From contig JADJYS010000005.1 in assembly GCA_016719645.1 (NCBI GenBank), positions 1 through 26,034 of the forward strand: a stretch of 26,034 nt of DNA. Direction: 5' to 3'. This document shows, one piece after another, positions 16,601-23,474 of the stretch. Position numbers and translations under genes: made by a program. This DNA comes from a bacterium (lineage in GTDB: Bacteria; Krumholzibacteriota; Krumholzibacteriia; LZORAL124-64-63). Every line of letters begins with the position of its first letter. The stretch's first letter is position 1. Below the pieces are notes generated by a model. It saw only the letters and a list, made by a program, of their open reading frames with translations. It had not been told where the DNA came from and did not search any database.

Positions 16601-16763
16601 GGTCGACGAGCACGTCGCCCACCAGGCGCACGGCGCTCTCCTGGATGAACATGATCTCGACGAGGTCGGGTTCCGCCGGGTAGCGCTCCTGTGCGGCGGC
16701 GGCGGCGGGCATCAGGCAAGCGAACGGCAGGGCAAAGAGCAGCGACACGATTCTGGTCGTCAT
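13623..16763 (-). CDS. Secreted S8 family subtilase with FG-GAP/VCBS propeller, ASPIC/UnbV and FlgD-Ig-type sorting domains
   Basis: The 1046-residue protein starts at ATG 16763, behind GGGAGGGGG, with a signal peptide (about 1-24, ending AAAAAQ). A subtilase domain covers about 160-490 with an intact triad: Asp188 (CDLEYD), His226 (HRHGTAV) and Ser423 (FSGTSSASP), plus oxyanion Asn343 (EAGGNGN). Seven FG-GAP/VCBS repeats follow at about 50-residue spacing, each with a calcium-binding D-x-D-x-D-G core (513, 563, 612, 667, 718, 769, 825), which would close a seven-bladed propeller. Residues about 855-945 match ASPIC/UnbV (DSLRVDWPNGNVQ). The C-terminus has FPNPFNP at 963-969 and the FlgD-Ig pattern ending GLYFARLTAPGADRTLKLML, as in proteins exported or anchored to the surface of FCB-type bacteria. 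A secreted or surface protease is inferred; the role of the propeller is unknown. Confidence 0.9.
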   Translation of the reverse strand: MTTRIVSLLFALPFACLMPAAAAAQERYPAEPDLVEIMFIQESAVRLVGDVLVDHSGLNATAGVEELLFPRPHEWERLSPVAEPVLDQLEIEGELASGLDLYNLNNAYTLRFLAPQPDLWLLAADLEALPGIHLALPAPLPQELPLPPPYTFLQGYLNPAASLPSAGVDAYAAWTYPGGNGTGVTVCDLEYDWNYNHLDVTKAFGSQIIANAVDPHAAQPYPSHRHGTAVIGELVSDANGWGTTGVCPGASLLTCGTYYGLNPLWNVAGAITAAIAALQPGDVILLEQQWDYSGTANLGQFIPIEWWGSTMVFPYQNQSFNTVYAAIQTAVANGIHVVEAGGNGNLDTGALNWIGDSGAIVVGGGGTGQTAHGDRVRMGYSSYGPRFDLQGWGENVTTTGHNFDLYSAEGLNLHYTKLFSGTSSASPIVAGAVACLQGWWAGSGQTTPIAPALMRSTLKTTGTPQDSVGTRPIGPRPDLAAAIAALTPTASWVNVATGPLADTGLTNSVAWGDRDDDGDPDLYLVNFQSLCHYLENLGGGFFMDATVMPEANQAAGGAAAWGDADNDGDPDLYVGNYAAPNRLLRNDLLYFFDAFAMPESDAADAAGVSWIDYDNDGWLDLHVTTVNGLPDRLFRNMNGLPGPGGFVQITDPILEDIDDSRDGAWADYDGDGDQDLFLTKTTSGQPSRMLRNDAGTFVDAATPPLLDNGPSTGACWGDYDNDGDLDLYLVKPVSLPNRLLRNDGGGNFTDVSAGPLADTGGGMGACWGDYDNDGDLDLYVVNYSAGSIGSGINRLLRNDGGGVFTDDTSNPLYAGGNGHAAAFADYDRDGDLDLYLGNYGAANALFRNDLNNGNGWLHVKLEGTSNNASAVGARVTIWSPLLGMQMREVSDMTAGPGQGDLLVEFGLGGDAGIDSLRVDWPNGNVQRLPLTIAANQVVGVLDNTVTAVRGDDVPAEYSLHRAFPNPFNPATSIVYDVPRSGKIDLAIYDAGGRLLRRLRHGVAEPGRHTAVWDGRDGRGERVGAGLYFARLTAPGADRTLKLMLVK
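14428..14627. repeat. Near-identical DNA repeats inside the propeller region
   Basis: A 47-base segment at 14428-14474 recurs exactly at 14581-14627, 153 bases (51 codons) away, in phase with the protein repeat. The two copies encode the CWGDYDNDGDLDLY core of adjacent blades. A second shared stretch, ending in GTCGTTGCGCAGCAGGCGG, recurs near 14360 and 14535. This suggests recent duplication or gene conversion of a blade. Confidence 0.7.
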
Positions 16764-16802
16764 GACATCCCCCTCCCTTGTGGTCCCCCTCTCGACCCCC
16801 GG

Positions 16803-16811
16803 ATCCTAGCA
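16803..16811 (-). promoter_or_regulatory. Extended -10 promoter candidate for the subtilase
   Basis: On the minus strand TGCTAGGAT (16811-16803) is an extended -10 element. It is followed about 40 bases later by the ATG at 16763. The -35 is poor (TGATTT at 16831-16826), and the upstream region is AT-rich for this genome. Confidence 0.4.
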
Positions 16812-16863
16812 CAACGGAAAATGCAAAATCACAATCATCTGCCTCCCCTGGGGGGCGCCCGGG

Positions 16864-16892
16864 TGGACACCCGGCCGAAGTCCGTATATATT
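16864..16892 (+). promoter_or_regulatory. Strong promoter for mlaE predicting a near-leaderless mRNA
   Basis: TGGACA (16864-16869), a 17-base spacer and TATATT (16887-16892) each differ from the sigma70 consensus at one base. The predicted start is about 16899, only 3 bases before the mlaE ATG at 16902. No Shine-Dalgarno sequence lies upstream of that ATG, in keeping with leaderless translation. Confidence 0.65.
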
Positions 16893-16901
16893 CGGCCCGT
16901 T

Positions 16902-17690
16902 ATGACCTCCATCCTCAGCGGAATCGGCGACTGGACCCTGGCCGCCCTGGCCAATGCGGGCCGTGGCAGCCTGCTGCTGCTGGAGATCCTGCGCCAGATC
17001 CCCCAGATCCCGCGGATGCGCCGCCAGGTCCTCGAGCAGATGCACATCGTGGCGGTGGGGTCGCTCCCGCTGGTCCTGACGACCTCGATCTTCGTGGGCG
17101 CGGTCACGGCCGTGCAGGCCGTCTACCAGATGCAGGCCTACGTCCCGATGAAGTTCCTCGGGACGGTCATCTCGAAGTCCGTCTTCATCGAGCTGGGGCC
17201 GGTGCTGGTGGCCCTGGTGGTCGGCGGCCGGCTGTGCGCCAACTACGCCGCCGAGCTGGGCACCATGAAGGTGACCGAGCAGATCGACGCGCTGGAGATG
17301 CTGGCCATCGACCCGATGCGCTACCTGGCGATGCCGCGCTTCGTGGCCACGTTCCTGATGCTGCCGGTGATCACCGTCTTCGCCGACGCCATCGCCATCG
17401 TCAGCGGCTACTTCGTCTCGGTCGCGACCATGGACGTCACCATCAGCACCTTCAAGGAAGGCCTGCTGATGTACTTCGACCTGGCCGACCTGTTCAGCGG
17501 CCTGCTGAAGTCCTTCTTCTTCGGCGGCATCATCGCCCTGTCCGGGCTCTACTTCGGCCTGAACACCCGCGGCGGCGCCGAGGGCGTGGGCAACGCGACG
17601 ATGATGGCCGTGGTCGGCAGCTGCCTGAGCGTGCTGGTGGCGGACTACTTCCTGGCCACCTTCCTGTTCCAGATCGTCTTCGGAAAGTGA
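16902..17690 (+). CDS. mlaE: MlaE/YrbE family ABC transporter permease (MCE lipid transport)
   Basis: MlaE is the inner-membrane permease of MCE-type transporters that move phospholipids between the inner and outer membranes. The 262-residue protein has the family core GPVLVALVVGGRLCANYAAE, then LGTMKVTEQIDALEMLAIDP and RYLAMPRFVA. It shows about five hydrophobic helices and a C-terminal GNATMMAVVGSCLSVLVADY. The ATG at 16902 is the only sensible start; the next in-frame ATG is about 38 codons later, inside the amphipathic N-terminal helix region. It heads the mlaE-mlaF-mlaD cassette and has its own promoter. Confidence 0.93.
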   Translation: MTSILSGIGDWTLAALANAGRGSLLLLEILRQIPQIPRMRRQVLEQMHIVAVGSLPLVLTTSIFVGAVTAVQAVYQMQAYVPMKFLGTVISKSVFIELGPVLVALVVGGRLCANYAAELGTMKVTEQIDALEMLAIDPMRYLAMPRFVATFLMLPVITVFADAIAIVSGYFVSVATMDVTISTFKEGLLMYFDLADLFSGLLKSFFFGGIIALSGLYFGLNTRGGAEGVGNATMMAVVGSCLSVLVADYFLATFLFQIVFGK

Positions 17691-17694
17691 CGCG

Positions 17695-18507
17695 ATGACC
17701 GCACCCGCCGCCATGCCCGCCCCGCCCGATTTCCGCGTCGCGGATCCCGCCGCGCGCCAGGGGATCACCCTGCAGGGCGTGACCAAGACCTTCCAGGGCC
17801 GCAAGGTGCTCGACGGGCTGGACTTCACGATCGCGCGCGGCGAGACGGTGGTGGTCATCGGGCGCAGCGGCGAGGGGAAGTCCGTGCTGCTGAAGCACAT
17901 CGTCCGGCTGCTGGAGCCCGACGCGGGTTCGATCTGGATCGACGGCGCCGAGATCACGACCCTGCCCCGCGACGGCCTGTTCGAGCTGCGCAAGCGCTTC
18001 GGCATGCTGTTCCAGGGCGCCGCCCTGTTCGACTCGATGACGATCTGCGAGAACGTCGGCCTCGGCCTGTCCGAGCACTCGGGGCTGCCCGCGGCGGAGA
18101 TCCGCGAGCGCGCCTGCCGCTGCCTGGCGATGGTGGGGCTGGCCCAGGTCGAGGACAAGCTGCCGTCGGAGCTGTCCGGGGGCATGAAGAAGCGCGCGGG
18201 GCTGGCGCGCGCCATCGCCATGGAGCCCGACTACATCCTGTACGACGAGCCGACCACCGGCCTGGACCCGATCACCAGCGACGCGATCAACGACCTGATC
18301 CTGAAGCTCCAGCGCGAGCTGCACGTGACGTCGGTCGTGGTGACGCACGACATGGCCAGCGCGTTCAAGATCGCCGATCGCGTCGCGATGCTCAGCCGCG
18401 GCCGCATGATCTACGCCGGCTCGGTCGACGAGATCCGCAACACGGACCACCCGATGGTCCGGCAGTTCATCGAGGGCAGCGCGCAGGGGCCGCTGGACGT
18501 TTTCTAG
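17695..18507 (+). CDS. mlaF: MlaF family ABC transporter ATP-binding protein
   Basis: MlaF is the ATPase that drives the MlaE permease. It has 270 residues with Walker A GRSGEGKS (56-63), Q-loop FQGAALFDS, signature LSGGMKKRAGLARAIA (160-175), Walker B ILYDEP (181-186) and H-loop His218. The LSGGMKKR signature and TTGLDPIT sequence are typical of the Mla/MCE subfamily rather than of importers. The first 20 or so residues are an Ala/Pro-rich extension. The start lies 4 bases after the mlaE stop, so translational coupling is likely. Confidence 0.95.
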   Translation: MTAPAAMPAPPDFRVADPAARQGITLQGVTKTFQGRKVLDGLDFTIARGETVVVIGRSGEGKSVLLKHIVRLLEPDAGSIWIDGAEITTLPRDGLFELRKRFGMLFQGAALFDSMTICENVGLGLSEHSGLPAAEIRERACRCLAMVGLAQVEDKLPSELSGGMKKRAGLARAIAMEPDYILYDEPTTGLDPITSDAINDLILKLQRELHVTSVVVTHDMASAFKIADRVAMLSRGRMIYAGSVDEIRNTDHPMVRQFIEGSAQGPLDVF

Positions 18508-18538
18508 GACCAGCGCCGCCGCGGCGCGGGAGGTGCCA

Positions 18539-19429
18539 ATGGGGAAGAAGCGCGAGATCCAGGTCGGCGTGACGGTGATCGTCTCGCTGGTGGTGCTCAT
18601 CTGGGGCATGCTCTGGTTCAAGCAGGTGCGGTTCGCCGGCGGCGTCGAGCACTACGCGGTGGAGTTCGCCTCGGTGGGCGGCCTGCAGGCCCACGACCGC
18701 GTCCAGGTGCGCGGCATCCGGCTGGGCGCGGTCGAGGACTTCGCGATGATCGGCGACAAGGTGCGCGTCGACTTCTACGTGGAGCCCAAGGCCGGGCTCA
18801 CCCAGGACTCCCGCATCACGCTGACCAGCATGGGCATCGTGGGGGAGATGCTCATCGAGATCACGCCCGGCAAGGGCCCCGCGGCGCCGGAGGGCCACGT
18901 CTTCCGGGGCGAGGTGCTCAAGGACATGGGCGCCATGATGAACGAGGGGGCCGCCACGCTGGAGGAGGCGCGGACGCTGACCCGCGAGCTGACCGCCTTC
19001 ATGCAGGAGGTGCGCGCGGGCGACCGCGTCGGCGCCATCATGGACGACACCCGCAGCACCATGGCCTCCCTGCGCGCCACCAACGAGGAGCTGACCCCCG
19101 AGGTGAAGCACCTGGTCGCGGACCTGCGGGCCACCACCGCGGCCGTGCGCACGGCCGTCGCCGGCCCCGACAGCCTCCTGGCCGGCACGCTGCGGGGCGC
19201 CGGCGCCACGCTGGCCCGCGCGGACTCGCTGACCGTGCTGCTGGCGCGCACCACCGTCTCGCTGGCGGCCCTGGTCGAGCGCCTGGAGGCGGGCGAGGGC
19301 ACGGCGGGCCGCATGCTGAAGGATGATTCCTTGTACGCGCAGGCCGAATCGACCATCGTTGCCGTGCAGGACCTGATCGCCGACGTCAAGGCGAGGCCCA
19401 AGCGGTACTTCCACGTCAGCCTGTTCTAG
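18539..19429 (+). CDS. mlaD: MlaD family MCE-domain lipid transport protein
   Basis: MlaD-type proteins are anchored in the inner membrane and form periplasmic hexameric rings that pass lipid to or from the permease. The 296-residue protein has one membrane helix at about 9-28 (VGVTVIVSLVVLIWGMLWF), an MCE domain at about 37-115 (VGGLQAHDRVQVRGIRLGAV, then VGEMLIEITPG), and a long helical C-terminus (about 125-285) likely to form a coiled coil. The ATG at 18539 follows GGGAGG five bases upstream; a GTG two codons earlier overlaps that site. The usual partners MlaC and MlaB are not encoded next to it. Confidence 0.92.
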   Translation: MGKKREIQVGVTVIVSLVVLIWGMLWFKQVRFAGGVEHYAVEFASVGGLQAHDRVQVRGIRLGAVEDFAMIGDKVRVDFYVEPKAGLTQDSRITLTSMGIVGEMLIEITPGKGPAAPEGHVFRGEVLKDMGAMMNEGAATLEEARTLTRELTAFMQEVRAGDRVGAIMDDTRSTMASLRATNEELTPEVKHLVADLRATTAAVRTAVAGPDSLLAGTLRGAGATLARADSLTVLLARTTVSLAALVERLEAGEGTAGRMLKDDSLYAQAESTIVAVQDLIADVKARPKRYFHVSLF

Positions 19430-19465
19430 CCCAAGCCGGACCCCGGCGGAGACCGAGGAGGAGAC

Positions 19466-19975
19466 ATGGACCCCAGACAGCAGCGGATGATCGAGGCCGT
19501 CAAGAACGCCATCATGACCGAGATCAAGGGGCAGCAGCTCTACTCCCACGCCGCCGCCACGACGCAGGACCCTTCCGCGAAGGCGATGTTCACCGCGCTG
19601 GCCCGCGACGAGGACGAGCACGTCGCGCTGCTGCAGGCGCAGCACAAGAACCTGGTCGAGGCGGGGCGCATCGACCTGTCGCAGGTCCACCCCGCCGAGC
19701 TGGACCACGGCGCCGGCCACGTCATCGACGACTCCTTCCGCAAGTCGATCAAGCGCGGCACCTTCGAGATGGCCGTCATCGGCATCGGCTGCGACCTCGA
19801 GAACAAGGCCATCAACTACTACCGCGACCAGGCCGCCAAGACCGACGACCCCGGCCTCAAGCAGCTGTTCACCTGGCTGGGCGAGTGGGAGGTCGGGCAC
19901 CTCGAGCACCTGGTCGAGCTGGAGAAGATGATGCAGGACGAGTACTGGGCGGACCAGGGGTTCGCGCCGATGTAG
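19466..19975 (+). CDS. Rubrerythrin-like ferritin-family protein
   Basis: The 169-residue four-helix protein has a diiron site in the ferritin/rubrerythrin pattern: Glu19, E49xxH52 (DEDEH), Glu112 and E142xxH145 (WEVGHLEHL). The C-terminal rubredoxin domain of classical rubrerythrin is absent. Such proteins usually reduce peroxide or handle iron in anaerobes, and this would match an organism with [FeFe]-hydrogenase. The start ATG follows GAGGAGGAG. The gene is 36 bases downstream of mlaD and ends at a terminator, so it may be the tail of that transcript or independent. Confidence 0.85.
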   Translation: MDPRQQRMIEAVKNAIMTEIKGQQLYSHAAATTQDPSAKAMFTALARDEDEHVALLQAQHKNLVEAGRIDLSQVHPAELDHGAGHVIDDSFRKSIKRGTFEMAVIGIGCDLENKAINYYRDQAAKTDDPGLKQLFTWLGEWEVGHLEHLVELEKMMQDEYWADQGFAPM

Positions 19976-20005
19976 GCCGGATCGTCCCCGCGGTCGTGAA
20001 CGACG

Positions 20006-20038
20006 GAGGGCCGCCCCGCGGGGGCGGCCCTCGTGTTT
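20006..20038 (+). terminator. Rho-independent terminator after the rubrerythrin-like gene
   Basis: GAGGGCCGCCCC-GCG-GGGGCGGCCCTC (20006-20032) is a perfect 12-bp stem with a 3-base loop, followed by GTGTTT. It lies 30 bases after the stop codon. The T-tract is short. The gene on the opposite strand ends at 20055, so the hairpin may serve both. Confidence 0.75.
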
Positions 20039-20054
20039 CCGGCGGCCCGGCGCG

Positions 20055-21069
20055 TCACCAGGACCGGCCGATGCCGATCTGGACCGTGACCAACCCGGGG
20101 TCGGTCTCCATCAGGCGCTGGAGGTTGTCGTGGCGCCGGAACTCGAGGCGCCCCACGGCGCGGCGCCCGATGTCGCCTTCGAGGCCGCAGCCCCACGCGT
20201 AGCCCAGGTAGCTCTCCTCCCACCAGTAGGCGCCCAGGCCGCCCAAGAGGTAGGGGCGCAGGTCGCCGGTCGCCAAGCCGTACTGCAGCAGGGCGCCGGC
20301 GTGACGGCAGTCGTCCGAGTACTCGCGGTGCTGCGACAGGTCCACGGGGTACTCGTAGGTGGGCTCGGCGCGGAAGCGCGCGACTTCGAGCGCGGCCGAC
20401 CAGCGGGGAGACAGCGCGGAGCGCCAGCGTAGGCCGTAGGCCAGTCCGTCCTGTTGCGGCCAGTCGCGGGCGCCGGCGGCGCCCAGCAGCAGCTCCAGCC
20501 CGCCGGTGCGCAGTTCCGGGCCCGCGCGCGGCGGGTCGGGCGATGCGGGACCAGTCGGGCGGCGCGGACCAGCCGGGCCGCGCCCACCGCAGATCCCAGG
20601 CCGGCAGGGACGATCCCGTGATGCCCCCCACCAGCGCGCCGAGGCCGGCGCCGCCGCCCATGCCCATCAGCAGCACGGCGCCGGCAGCGCCGCCACTCAG
20701 CCCGTCGTCGTCCATGGCGCTGAACAGGGCGATGAGCCCGATCGCGCCGACCCCGCCCGCGAGGCCGCCGATCAGGGCGCCGTGCTTGAGGCCGCCGGCG
20801 GTGTGCCGCTCGCGGACCCACAGCGCGACCGCGTCGCTCCCTTCGCAGTCCACCGCGCCGCCGTCCTGACGCACCAGGCGGAGGCGGGCGCCGTCCCAGC
20901 CGGCGACGCGGCCCTCCAGGACGCTCCCGTCCAGCAGCCGCAGCCGGATCGGGGCGCCGTCGGGCAAGGCGGCGCAGGCCGCGGCGAAGTCTCCGGCGGG
21001 GGACGCGGCCGCGACGGTCGCGGCCGCGAGCAGGACCGGCAGCAGCAGCGCGGCGGCGCCCCGGATCAT
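20055..21069 (-). CDS. Secreted glycine-zipper/beta-barrel protein with apparent frameshift
   Basis: The ATG at 21069 follows GGAAGG. A signal peptide (about 1-22) is followed by a short beta-rich segment (IRLRLLDGSVLEGRVAGWDG) and a glycine-zipper hydrophobic region (about 95-152, GALIGGLAGGVGAIG and GAGLGALVGGITGSS). From about residue 178 the reading changes frame. The original frame becomes Arg/Pro-rich nonsense, while the neighbouring frame continues as a plausible barrel (ELRTGGLELLLGAAGARDW, RPYLLGGLGAYWWEESYLGY) ending VTVQIGIGRSW. One extra base near 20538-20540, in a GGG run on the plus strand, would restore a single frame of about 337 residues. The gene is the last of a minus-strand operon and overlaps its neighbour by 4 bases. 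Its function is unknown; envelope location is inferred. Confidence 0.65.
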
Positions 21070-21320
21070 GGGGCGGCCTTCCCGCGCCGGACGCGGACCA
21101 GCCCCCACACGCTCAGCACCAGCCACGCCGACTCGATCGCCGCGCTCGAGAGGTTGAAGTCGAAGACCAGCGAGATCAGGATCAGGCCGGAACCCACGGC
21201 GTTGGCCAGCGAGTAGCGGGGATCCTCCTGGCGCAGGCGCCCGGACTGCAGCAGCGCGTAGGCGGCGAGCGTCAGCGCGACGCCCAGCAGGCCGGCCACG
21301 TCCGGCGGCCCGGGGATCAC
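21066..21320 (-). CDS. Small CBU_0592-family membrane protein
   Basis: The 84-residue protein has three hydrophobic segments: about 8-25 (VAGLLGVALTLAAYALL), 38-55 (LANAVGSGLILISLVFDF) and 60-76. The pattern AAYALLQSGRL...NAVGSGLILISLVFDFNLSS...ESAW matches the CBU_0592 family of small membrane proteins, whose function is unknown. It overlaps the patatin stop and the following gene start by 4 bases each, so it is translated as part of one operon. Confidence 0.7.
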   Translation of the reverse strand: MIPGPPDVAGLLGVALTLAAYALLQSGRLRQEDPRYSLANAVGSGLILISLVFDFNLSSAAIESAWLVLSVWGLVRVRRGKAAP

Positions 21321-22246
21321 GCCGGCGCCTTCGCGAAGAGGTTGCGCACGCGGGCGAGCCAGTTGCCGCGCTCGTCGATCAGGCGGCGCAGGGTCGGCAG
21401 GGCGGCGCGGGCCGCCTCGTAGCCGCAGCGGCGGCAGTCCTCGGCGCGGCGGAAGTCGGACCAGTGGTACGCGGCGACGTCCGGCGAGATCACGAGGTCG
21501 GCGGTGCGGATCACCAGGGCGTCGAGGCGCTGGCGGGCGACGGCGTCGCTGCGCAGGATGACGTCCATGCCGGTGCGGTACTCGACCTTCGCGGGCTCGA
21601 ACGACGGGATGTCCACGGCGATCACCAGCTCGGCGCCGAGGTCGCGGCAGGTCTCGATCGGCACGCGGTACGGGGCGCCGCCGTCGACGATCAGCCGGCC
21701 GCCGCGGGCCAGCGGCGGGAAGACGCCGGGCACCGCGGCGCTGGCGTAGACGGCGTCGAGCAGGTCGCCCTCGCGGAACACGACGCGCTCGCCGGCGACG
21801 AGGTCCAGCCCCACGGCGGCGAACGGCAGCCCGAGCCGGGCGAAGTCGCGGGCGTGGAACATCTGGGCGAGGGGGTGGCGCAGGCGCGATTCGTCGACCA
21901 GGCAGGGGCGCGTCACGGTCTTGACGGCCAGGTACTTCTTGTGGAGTGCGTCGACCAGCTCGTGGAAGCGGCCGGTCTCCTCCTCGGGGCCGGACCCCTT
22001 CGGGACGAAGGGGGCCCAGGTCTCCAGGAACTCGGGGTCCTGGACGAAGCGCGCCAGGCGCCGCCAGGATTCGGCGGCATCGAGGGTCTCGGCGTACAGC
22101 CCGCCGACGATGGCGCCCATGCTGGTGCCCGCGATGCGCGCGGGGGGCAGGCCGGCCTCCTCGAGCGCCTGCAGGACGCCCGCGTGCGCGAGGCCGCGGG
22201 CGCCCCCGCTGCCCAGGGCGAGGCCGATCACCGGCGTTGCGCTCAC
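21317..22246 (-). CDS. Patatin-like phospholipase (RssA family)
   Basis: Patatin-fold serine lipases hydrolyse acyl esters with a Ser-Asp dyad. The oxyanion Gly-rich loop GSGGARGLAHAG (12-23), the nucleophile motif GTSMG (40-44, Ser42) and DGG (188-190, Asp188) are all intact, so activity is expected. At 309 residues with no signal peptide it is probably cytoplasmic, as for RssA-type proteins. The start is GTG 22246 with a weak ribosome site (AAAGG eight bases upstream), 16 bases after the deacetylase stop; its stop overlaps the next gene's start. The operon context suggests envelope lipid turnover. Confidence 0.92.
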   Translation of the reverse strand: MSATPVIGLALGSGGARGLAHAGVLQALEEAGLPPARIAGTSMGAIVGGLYAETLDAAESWRRLARFVQDPEFLETWAPFVPKGSGPEEETGRFHELVDALHKKYLAVKTVTRPCLVDESRLRHPLAQMFHARDFARLGLPFAAVGLDLVAGERVVFREGDLLDAVYASAAVPGVFPPLARGGRLIVDGGAPYRVPIETCRDLGAELVIAVDIPSFEPAKVEYRTGMDVILRSDAVARQRLDALVIRTADLVISPDVAAYHWSDFRRAEDCRRCGYEAARAALPTLRRLIDERGNWLARVRNLFAKAPA

Positions 22247-22262
22247 GTGCGGGGCCTTTCGC

Positions 22263-23279
22263 TTACCGACGGGAGGGGAGCAGACCGAGCGCCAGGCGCC
22301 TGTTCAGGACGTAGCCGAGCACCCCGAGCGAATCGTAGCCGCCGACCATGAGGCGGGGCAAGGCCATCTTCGGTGCGCCCGGCGCGAACAGGCCGGGATT
22401 CGAGGCCCAGGCGCGCGCGTAGCCGGCCTGCCGGGCCGCCGCGGCGACGCGCTCGTCCCAGGAGCCGTTGGGGTAGGCCAGGTCGGCGGGGGGGGAGCCC
22501 GTGATCCCGCCCAGGATGCGCCGCGACTCGGTCAGGTTCATCGCCAGCGCCTGGTCGTCGAGGTAGGTCAGCAGGACGTGGTCGTGGGAATGGGAGCCGA
22601 TCCGCACCCAGGGGCTGCGGGACATGGCCCCGACCTCGTCGGCGGTCAGGGGGCGGAAGCGCTGCAGGTGCTCGGCGGCGGCGGCGCCGTGAGTGCCGGT
22701 GATGTGGGCCAGCGCCGCGGCCACCCGGGGGTGGTCCGCGTTGCCGACCCGCTTGAGGTCCACCAGGAGGCGCTCGAGGTCCTCCCAGCGCCGGCCGTCG
22801 TCGGCCGGGTGGAAGCGGTAGTCGGCGAACCCGAAGGCCGTCAGGTCGAGCCGCTCCAGGCGCAGGGCCTGCACGGGGGTCAGCACCAGGTCCGGCCAGA
22901 ACGGCTGCTGGTCCTGCATCGGGCGCGTCGAGACGAAGAAGAGCGCCGGGGCCCGGTGGGCTTCCAGCAGGGGCAGCGCCAGCTTCAGGTTGTTCAGGTA
23001 GCCGTCGTCGAAGGTCAGCAGGACGTTCAGCCGGCGGCGGTCGAGACGCTCGGGCGCGTCGAGGTCCTCGGGCGCGATGAAGCGGGCGGCGCGGCCCAGC
23101 CAGGTCAGCTGGCGGTCGAACTCGGTCACCGGCAGCCGCAGCCAGTTCGCGAAGTCGTCGTCCTCGCGCAGGTCGTGGTAGCAGAGGACGGCCACCACGG
23201 GACCGCCGCGGCCGCCGGCGCGGACCAAACCGCGCGTCAGGGCCGGGTGGCCCAGCAGGGACTTCACAACTTCGCGCAT
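22263..23279 (-). CDS. Polysaccharide deacetylase (NodB domain) family protein
   Basis: The 338-residue protein has the NodB metal-dependent deacetylase signature: TFDDG (89-93, with the catalytic-base Asp), the zinc site H-S-H-D-H (230-234) in GSHSHDHVLL, and AYPNGSW (268-274). This suggests removal of acetyl groups from an N-acetylated polysaccharide, such as cell-wall or capsule material, though the true substrate is unknown. The start is taken at ATG 23279, which has AGGA five bases upstream. An ATG at 23300 is also in frame, but it would leave a leader of only about 11 bases from the predicted promoter and has no ribosome site. No signal peptide is obvious, so it may act in the cytoplasm or on nascent polymer. 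It leads the operon with the patatin gene. Confidence 0.85.
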   Translation of the reverse strand: MREVVKSLLGHPALTRGLVRAGGRGGPVVAVLCYHDLREDDDFANWLRLPVTEFDRQLTWLGRAARFIAPEDLDAPERLDRRRLNVLLTFDDGYLNNLKLALPLLEAHRAPALFFVSTRPMQDQQPFWPDLVLTPVQALRLERLDLTAFGFADYRFHPADDGRRWEDLERLLVDLKRVGNADHPRVAAALAHITGTHGAAAAEHLQRFRPLTADEVGAMSRSPWVRIGSHSHDHVLLTYLDDQALAMNLTESRRILGGITGSPPADLAYPNGSWDERVAAAARQAGYARAWASNPGLFAPGAPKMALPRLMVGGYDSLGVLGYVLNRRLALGLLPSRR

Positions 23280-23317
23280 CGGGTTCCTGACTGGCTGCAT
23301 GGGGTGCGATCCCCGCC

Positions 23318-23346
23318 AGTGTACTCCCGCCGGCCCGCGATGCCAA
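23318..23346 (-). promoter_or_regulatory. Predicted sigma70-type promoter for the deacetylase operon
   Basis: On the minus strand TTGGCA (23346-23341), a 17-base spacer and TACACT (23323-23318) predict a start near 23311. That leaves about 32 bases before the ATG at 23279 and supports that start over 23300. Confidence 0.55.
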
Positions 23347-23392
23347 CCCGGCCCGGAGCCCCGGCGGACGGCTGCCCGCCCGATCCGGATGT

Positions 23393-23400
23393 GCTACAAT
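23393..23400 (+). promoter_or_regulatory. Extended -10 promoter for the second subtilase
   Basis: TGCTACAAT at about 23392-23400 is an extended -10 element with no good -35; CTGCCC at 23372-23377 is a weak one. Transcription would begin near 23407, about 68 bases before the ATG at 23475. It is divergent to the deacetylase promoter. Confidence 0.5.
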
Positions 23401-23474
23401 GGGAGGACTCCGCAGCGCGCCGCCGGGCGCGGCTGCGACGCATCCCACGACACCGCCGTCGAGCTGGAGGCCCC

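Noticed and set aside
14190..17690. 1166-codon plus-strand open frame covering the subtilase antisense and mlaE
   Set aside because: Only the part from 16902 is real (MlaE). The upstream portion is antisense to the propeller repeats and has no recognisable features.
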